Source: an uncultured Clostridium sp. (GTDB lineage Bacteria > Bacillota_A > Clostridia > TANB77 > CAG-508). From it: a stretch of DNA of 5,342 nucleotides. The DNA lies in the NCBI GenBank assembly GCA_947244675.1, contig CAMXLV010000111.1, positions 1 through 5,342 of the forward strand. Direction: 5' to 3'. This document shows, piece by piece, positions 5,281 through 5,342 of the stretch (position 1 is its first letter; each line of letters opens with the position of its first letter). Under the pieces are notes generated by a model, which was not told the origin of the DNA, did not search any database, and saw nothing but the letters and a program-made list of their open reading frames with translations. A program made the position numbers and the translations under genes.

Positions 5281-5342
5281 TTAATCTAAATAATGATCTA
5301 CTTTTTTTATAAAAATTGCACTTTCAATAATATCCATAATTC
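5281..5342 (-). CDS. Possible 3' end of an unknown gene entering from the right edge
   Basis: One minus-strand frame is open from the edge to TAA at 5281-5283 and reads IMDIIESAIFIKKVDHYLD. A terminator lies about 80 bases further on in the same direction, which fits the end of a gene. The stretch is too short to identify, and a second minus-strand frame is also open at the edge. Between 5199 and 5280 I see only AT-rich intergenic sequence. Confidence 0.25.
   Translation of the reverse strand, partial: IMDIIESAIFIKKVDHYLD

Overview
The window is AT-rich DNA from an endospore-forming Firmicute, most likely a member of the Clostridia. The evidence is the low G+C, the strong AGGAGG-type ribosome binding sites and a cotJA-cotJB-cotJC spore-coat operon whose proteins carry unusually many cysteines. 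No species can be named from the sequence alone.

Layout, left to right. Positions 1-1308 (minus strand) hold two tightly coupled genes: a GNAT acetyltransferase followed by an EamA/DMT-type membrane transporter that runs off the left edge. From 1349 to 1744 is a control region with a minus-strand promoter candidate, a well-spaced plus-strand promoter, a 58-base imperfect palindrome at the presumed transcript start, a 47-residue small ORF, and a second promoter overlain by AATTACA repeats. Positions 1745-3289 encode a large serine recombinase. Positions 3368-4132 hold a gene of unknown function split by one in-frame TAA at 4055. Positions 4164-4203 form a perfect 12-bp inverted repeat with a 16-base gap. 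From 4208 to 5111 (minus strand) is cotJA-cotJB-cotJC, with cotJC cut off after 68 codons. Upstream of that operon are a terminator (5167-5198) and possibly the end of another gene.

The main reading is that an integrative element has inserted into cotJC. The cotJC frame is normal up to residues GTEE and then leaves the family two residues further on, inside the ExxH metal-ligand motif. The large serine recombinase gene lies just inside that boundary and converges on cotJC. This resembles the skin element of sigK and other elements that are excised during sporulation to rebuild a mother-cell gene. On this model everything left of about 4205 is element DNA, the acetyltransferase and transporter are cargo, and the 3' part of cotJC lies beyond the left edge. 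The far junction is not visible, so developmental excision is an inference. The alternative is a simple disruptive insertion.
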